Source: Flavobacterium sp.
GTDB lineage: Bacteria > Bacteroidota > Bacteroidia > Flavobacteriales > Flavobacteriaceae
Assembly: GCA_015234525.1 (NCBI GenBank)
Contig: JADGMX010000020.1
Span: forward strand, 62,001-126,000
DNA length: 64,000 bases
Direction of reading: 5' to 3'
Shown here: one piece after another, positions 60,792 to 64,000 of the stretch
How the letters are laid out: each line of letters begins with the position of its first letter
Position numbering within the stretch: position 1 is the first letter of the stretch
The notes under the pieces: generated by a model
Told to the model about the DNA's origin: nothing
What the model saw: the letters and a program-made list of their open reading frames with translations, nothing else
The model's database searches: none
Made by a program: the position numbers and the translations under genes

Positions 60792-61838
60792 ATGAAATTA
60801 AGATTTTTAACAGGCGCGATTGCATTGACTTTCTGCGCGGCTTTCCTAGGATGTGAGAGCGATGACAAAACCCAAACCGCTTTGGGAAGTTATGATAACG
60901 GTGTTTTAATATTAAATGAAGGTGGAGTAGGCGAAGTCAGTTATTTGAGCAACGACCTGTCGGTGATGCAGCACAACATTTTTTCGACTGTAAACGGAAC
61001 CGTTCAAAATCTCGGCATTTATGTGCAATCGGTATTTTTTGATGGCGATCGCGCGTTTATCATTTCAAACGGGTCGAATAAAATCACGGTTGTTGACCGC
61101 AACACATTTGAATATATCACAACAATTTCAACCGGTTTTTCGGTTCCGAGATATGGAACGGTTTTAAACGGAAAGGCATATGTGACCAATTTAGATTCTT
61201 TTGCGACCAATTCGGATGATTTTGTGAGTGTTATCGATCTTAGTTCGCTGACTGTAGTTGATCAGATCGCGATTAACGACTACGCGGACCGGATTGTAGC
61301 GGCAAACGGGAAAGTATATGTTGCCAACGGCTCGTTTGGTATGGGCGATAAAATATCGGTCATTGATCCGGGGGCAAACTCGGTTTCTTTGGTGATTAAT
61401 GTTGGGTTGTCGCCGAACTCATTTGAAGCGCGTGGTGGTACTTTGTATGTATTATGCGGAAGTTTTACCGATGCGAGCAAATTGGTTAAAATTGATTTGG
61501 AAACAAACGTCATTGTAGGTGAAAATGTTTTTCCGGCAACAATGGGAAATGCCGGTAATCTGGATATTGAAGGCGATAAAGTCTATTTTACAGCCGGCGG
61601 TAAGATTTATGCGGTAGCGACCAATGCCAATCAAGTTACTGATAGTCCGATTATTGACACGCAATCGACTTCGTTTTATATGGGATACGGATTTGCTGTA
61701 AATGGCGGGCGAATCTACATTAGCGAAGCTGCAGCAGATTTCTCATCTGATGGTAAATTGTTTATTTATTCGACTGAAGGCGAATTCATCGCGGAGAAAG
61801 CTACCGGCCTGGGTCCAAACGGAATTTACTTCAACTAA
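60792..61838 (+). CDS. Lipoprotein beta-propeller, probable BtuG-type cobalamin binder
   Basis: A protein of 348 residues. The lipobox FLGC puts the lipidated Cys at residue 21. The rest is a YncE-like seven-bladed propeller: repeated strands such as NKITVVDRNTFEYITTISTG, DFVSVIDLSSLTVVDQIA, DKISVIDPGANSVSLVINVG and SKLVKIDLETNVIVGENV. The fold, the lipid anchor and the position two bases after btuB match BtuG of Bacteroides, a surface propeller that binds B12 with extreme affinity and caps BtuB. It should be under the same riboswitch. Homology to BtuG itself has not been tested here. Confidence 0.82.
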   Translation: MKLRFLTGAIALTFCAAFLGCESDDKTQTALGSYDNGVLILNEGGVGEVSYLSNDLSVMQHNIFSTVNGTVQNLGIYVQSVFFDGDRAFIISNGSNKITVVDRNTFEYITTISTGFSVPRYGTVLNGKAYVTNLDSFATNSDDFVSVIDLSSLTVVDQIAINDYADRIVAANGKVYVANGSFGMGDKISVIDPGANSVSLVINVGLSPNSFEARGGTLYVLCGSFTDASKLVKIDLETNVIVGENVFPATMGNAGNLDIEGDKVYFTAGGKIYAVATNANQVTDSPIIDTQSTSFYMGYGFAVNGGRIYISEAAADFSSDGKLFIYSTEGEFIAEKATGLGPNGIYFN

Positions 61839-61891
61839 TCAGCTTCAGTTAGTTTAGACATTAATTTTAAGATACCTATTCTTGCTACCTA

Positions 61892-61970
61892 ATCGCGTTA
61901 GGGATGGGAAGCGACATCCCGACGCGGAGCGAGGATATAGCGGACGGCCCGGCCGCAGGCAACGCCCAAA
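61892..61970 (+). repeat. Interspersed repeat copy 6, right module only
   Basis: It begins ATCGCGTTAGGGATGGGAAGC, has ATCC / GGAT pairing around a GC-rich loop, then GGCCCGGCC and ends CAACGCCCAAA. It lies between the convergent propeller and S41 protease genes, where a terminator would be expected. Confidence 0.75.
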
Positions 61971-61983
61971 TCTTTCCAATCGA

Positions 61984-63426
61984 TTACTTTCTTAAAATTC
62001 CCCTTGGCAATCGGTCAACAAACATTTGGTTTTGGATTCCGTTAAGCGATTTTGCGTCCTTGAAATGCGTGAATTCGGTTGTTGGTGCCTGACGCATTTT
62101 GTGCGCCGAGTTAGTGATCATTCCGATTGCGGTCGAGAACAACGACTCGTTCGGATCGCCTAAAGTACCCAGATTTCCAAGGTTTTCCGGGAGATAATAC
62201 GTGGGCGCCAGACCTTGAAGGTAGTCGCCAAATCCATCTTTATTTACAATTTTCAATACGATTGGCTGCATCGCATATTTGTGATCCGGATTTCGGTTTG
62301 AGGCCGTGAAATCAGCCGAATCATACAAGGTTACCGACCCGACATTTTTGCCGGTTGTAGCCTCGCCAATTTGAATGACTTCGATATATGGTGTTAAGCC
62401 GTTGATGACCAATTCGCTTGCCGATGCCGTACTTTTCGTGGTTAGCACATAGACGCGGTTGAGGTTCAAATGATTGATTCCGCTCCCATTTCCGAGTGTT
62501 GACGTAAACGAATTGATCAGTGTCTGTGGATTGTCTTCCTGGTAATAGGCCTGAAGCTTTGGATTCCACTGCTCTTTTGCAAACACTTGTCCGGTGAATT
62601 GACCTGTAATCATGCTTGCCAAACGGGTTGCCGTAGCGACAGATCCGCCGGAATTATATCGAAGATCGAGAACCAGATCGGTGACATTCTGCGATTGAAG
62701 CGTAGCAAAAGCCTGATTAAGCTGATTTTCGTATCCGCTGTAGAAACCGTTATACATTAAATAACCGATGTTGTGGGCACCTGATTGATGTACGTTTGTG
62801 ATCAGCACCGGATTCTCGGAATATTCAGTTTTGGTCAGGGAAACCGATCGGCCGTTTGGCGAGATTGCACCATCGTTATAGTCGGCCAGATTTAAGGTAT
62901 AGAAATCTGATGACAAGAGCTGTTGATAATTGGTTGTGTTGAGCGGTGTTCCGTTAACGGCATAGAAAAGATCACCACGCTGAATGTCCTTAGTAGAGGC
63001 ATCCGAGTTTGGAAGGATATACCGAACAAAACCAAATACTTCGGTGGTGCTTCCGGGGCGTAGTTTAAGGACAAAGTCGACACCGTTATTTCGGGTTGTT
63101 CCAGACAATACGCCTTCAAGGACACGATAATCCGAGTAAATGGCGCTAAAGCGATCGATTGACGGATCTACGCGCAAATGTTGAAAAAGCGCAACCGGAT
63201 CGGGATAATCCCGAAGAAAATCGTTGAGTTGATCCTGGCTTGAAAATCGGTTGTCATCCAAATCGGGAACATCGGGTTGCCACAAATAGAATAAATTCAT
63301 TCCTTTCCAGACAAAATCCTGTATTTCAAGATTTGACGGCACCGAGAGATCGTCGGAATCGTCGCAAGCTTGCAAAACAAAAAGCGATGCAAGCATATAA
63401 ATCGATATTCTAAATACCTTTTTCAT
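61984..63426 (-). CDS. S41 family C-terminal-processing-type protease lipoprotein
   Basis: A protein of 480 residues with lipobox YMLASLFVLQAC (Cys21). A PDZ-like part has RGDLFYAVNGTPLN. The S41 core has DLVLDLRYNSGGSVATATRLASMI, the catalytic Ser in TKSTASASELVINGL, and a Lys in GEATTGKNVGSVTLY. This is the TSPc arrangement with a Ser-Lys dyad. Such proteins degrade or process periplasmic proteins and peptides. The gene diverges from an ECF sigma factor gene 107 bases away. Confidence 0.92.
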   Translation of the reverse strand: MKKVFRISIYMLASLFVLQACDDSDDLSVPSNLEIQDFVWKGMNLFYLWQPDVPDLDDNRFSSQDQLNDFLRDYPDPVALFQHLRVDPSIDRFSAIYSDYRVLEGVLSGTTRNNGVDFVLKLRPGSTTEVFGFVRYILPNSDASTKDIQRGDLFYAVNGTPLNTTNYQQLLSSDFYTLNLADYNDGAISPNGRSVSLTKTEYSENPVLITNVHQSGAHNIGYLMYNGFYSGYENQLNQAFATLQSQNVTDLVLDLRYNSGGSVATATRLASMITGQFTGQVFAKEQWNPKLQAYYQEDNPQTLINSFTSTLGNGSGINHLNLNRVYVLTTKSTASASELVINGLTPYIEVIQIGEATTGKNVGSVTLYDSADFTASNRNPDHKYAMQPIVLKIVNKDGFGDYLQGLAPTYYLPENLGNLGTLGDPNESLFSTAIGMITNSAHKMRQAPTTEFTHFKDAKSLNGIQNQMFVDRLPRGILRK

Positions 63427-63532
63427 AATATTGTATGTAACCTATAACGTAAAGGTAAGGTAAAATTATTTCCGGAAATTGTCACAAAATAAAATACCGG
63501 TCGTCTCGACTTAAGAACCAACCAACAAGTAC

Positions 63533-64000
63533 ATGGATCACTCGTCTTTTAACCAACTTATCGATTCCTTTAAAGGAAGATTATACCGATTGGCAAAAAG
63601 ACTTTTAGTGAGTCATGAAGAGGCACAGGACGCCGTTCAGGAGATTGTCGCCAAATTGTGGGTTAAGCATGAAATTTTACCGGAATATAAAAGTGTTGAG
63701 GCGTTAGCGATGACGATGACTAAGAATTATTGTCTGGATCAGCTTAAATCCAAACGCGCCTCGAATCTTAAAATCGTTCACAGCGATTATACCGATAAAA
63801 GTGAAGATTTACAGCAAAATATTGAGAACGCTGATAGTTTACGATGGGTTGAACGAATTCTGGATTCGTTACCTACGCAACAAAGAACTATTGTTCAGCT
63901 GCGCGATATCGAACAATATGATTTTGACAAGATCGCGGAAATAATGGAGATGAATGAACCGGCAATTCGCACCGCCTTATCGCGGGCAAGAAAATCAATC
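63533..64000 (+). CDS. ECF RNA polymerase sigma factor, 3' end outside window
   Basis: The frame from the ATG at 63533 stays open for 156 codons to the window edge. Region 2 reads LIDSFKGRLYRLAKRLLVSHEEAQDAVQEIVAKLWVKH, and region 4 has DSLPTQQRTIVQLRDIEQYDFDKIAEIMEMNEPAIRTALSRARKSI, the usual helix-turn-helix. It is a group 4 (ECF) sigma factor of the sigma-70 family. In Bacteroidota such genes are often followed by an anti-sigma factor gene; what follows lies outside the window. Confidence 0.92.
   Translation, partial: MDHSSFNQLIDSFKGRLYRLAKRLLVSHEEAQDAVQEIVAKLWVKHEILPEYKSVEALAMTMTKNYCLDQLKSKRASNLKIVHSDYTDKSEDLQQNIENADSLRWVERILDSLPTQQRTIVQLRDIEQYDFDKIAEIMEMNEPAIRTALSRARKSI

Noticed and set aside
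61904..62092. 62-residue ORF on the plus strand
   Set aside because: It starts in a repeat copy and runs antisense into the S41 protease gene.

Overview
The window reads as chromosome of a member of the Bacteroidota, most likely Flavobacteriaceae and close to Flavobacterium. The signs are: TAnnTTTG -7 promoter boxes, in several cases with a TTG-containing -33 element 18 to 20 bases upstream; C-terminal type IX secretion (T9SS) sorting domains; families typical of this group (DUF4290, DUF4199, DUF5686, DUF4468, PepSY-like, GlmU-like); short intergenic gaps with clean intrinsic terminators; and a dispersed intergenic repeat of flavobacterial type. No phage, insertion sequence, CRISPR array or defence locus was seen. 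Most of the window is core chromosome.

Layout. 0-6 kb: the end of a sensor histidine kinase, a large T9SS-exported metalloprotease and a GNAT acetyltransferase. 6-12 kb: tRNA-Met, a START-like protein, a class IV aminotransferase, YqgE, HU, fmt, recQ and a small P-loop ATPase. 12-17.5 kb: DUF493-DUF4290-murA, a DUF5686 outer-membrane protein and aroQ. 17.5-21 kb: five small outer-membrane beta-barrel genes. 21-24.5 kb: xerD, rny, a 6S RNA, zapA and a small coiled-coil gene. 24.5-30 kb: M23 peptidase, TonB-dependent receptor, EF-hand lipoprotein and DUF2971. 30-35.4 kb: an envelope operon (DUF4199, glycosyltransferase, phosphohexomutase, MsbA-like ABC exporter). 35.4-41.5 kb: rpmE2, a GlmU-like nucleotidyltransferase, a PepSY-like protein, aspA, mtaB and a small acetyltransferase pair. 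41.5-47.3 kb: hydrolase, lytic transglycosylase, rpmH and a short form of carB. 47-54 kb: secreted proteins (an EreA-like protein, a T9SS FG-GAP/ASPIC protein and a diheme cytochrome lipoprotein) and rmuC. 54-55.7 kb: a pseudouridine synthase, trmL and DUF4468. 55.7-61.8 kb: a vitamin B12 uptake locus. 61.9-64 kb: an S41 protease lipoprotein and the start of an ECF sigma factor.

The clearest functional unit is the B12 locus. A cobalamin riboswitch precedes a BtuB-like TonB-dependent receptor, which is followed two bases later by a lipoprotein beta-propeller of the type represented by BtuG in Bacteroides. A BtuF-BtuC-BtuD-like ABC operon is transcribed divergently, so one locus would cover capture, outer-membrane passage and inner-membrane passage.

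The most interesting signal outside genes is a two-module, hairpin-forming intergenic repeat found at six places: near 1.4, 39.3, 44.2, 48.6, 53.6 and 61.9 kb. One copy carries both modules and forms almost the whole predicted 5' leader of mtaB. The others carry only the left or only the right module. Other points of note are MurA with Asp at the fosfomycin-target Cys position, CarB without its C-terminal allosteric domain, a 6S RNA between zapA and rny, and several genes whose -7 box lies so close to the start codon that the mRNA would be leaderless.
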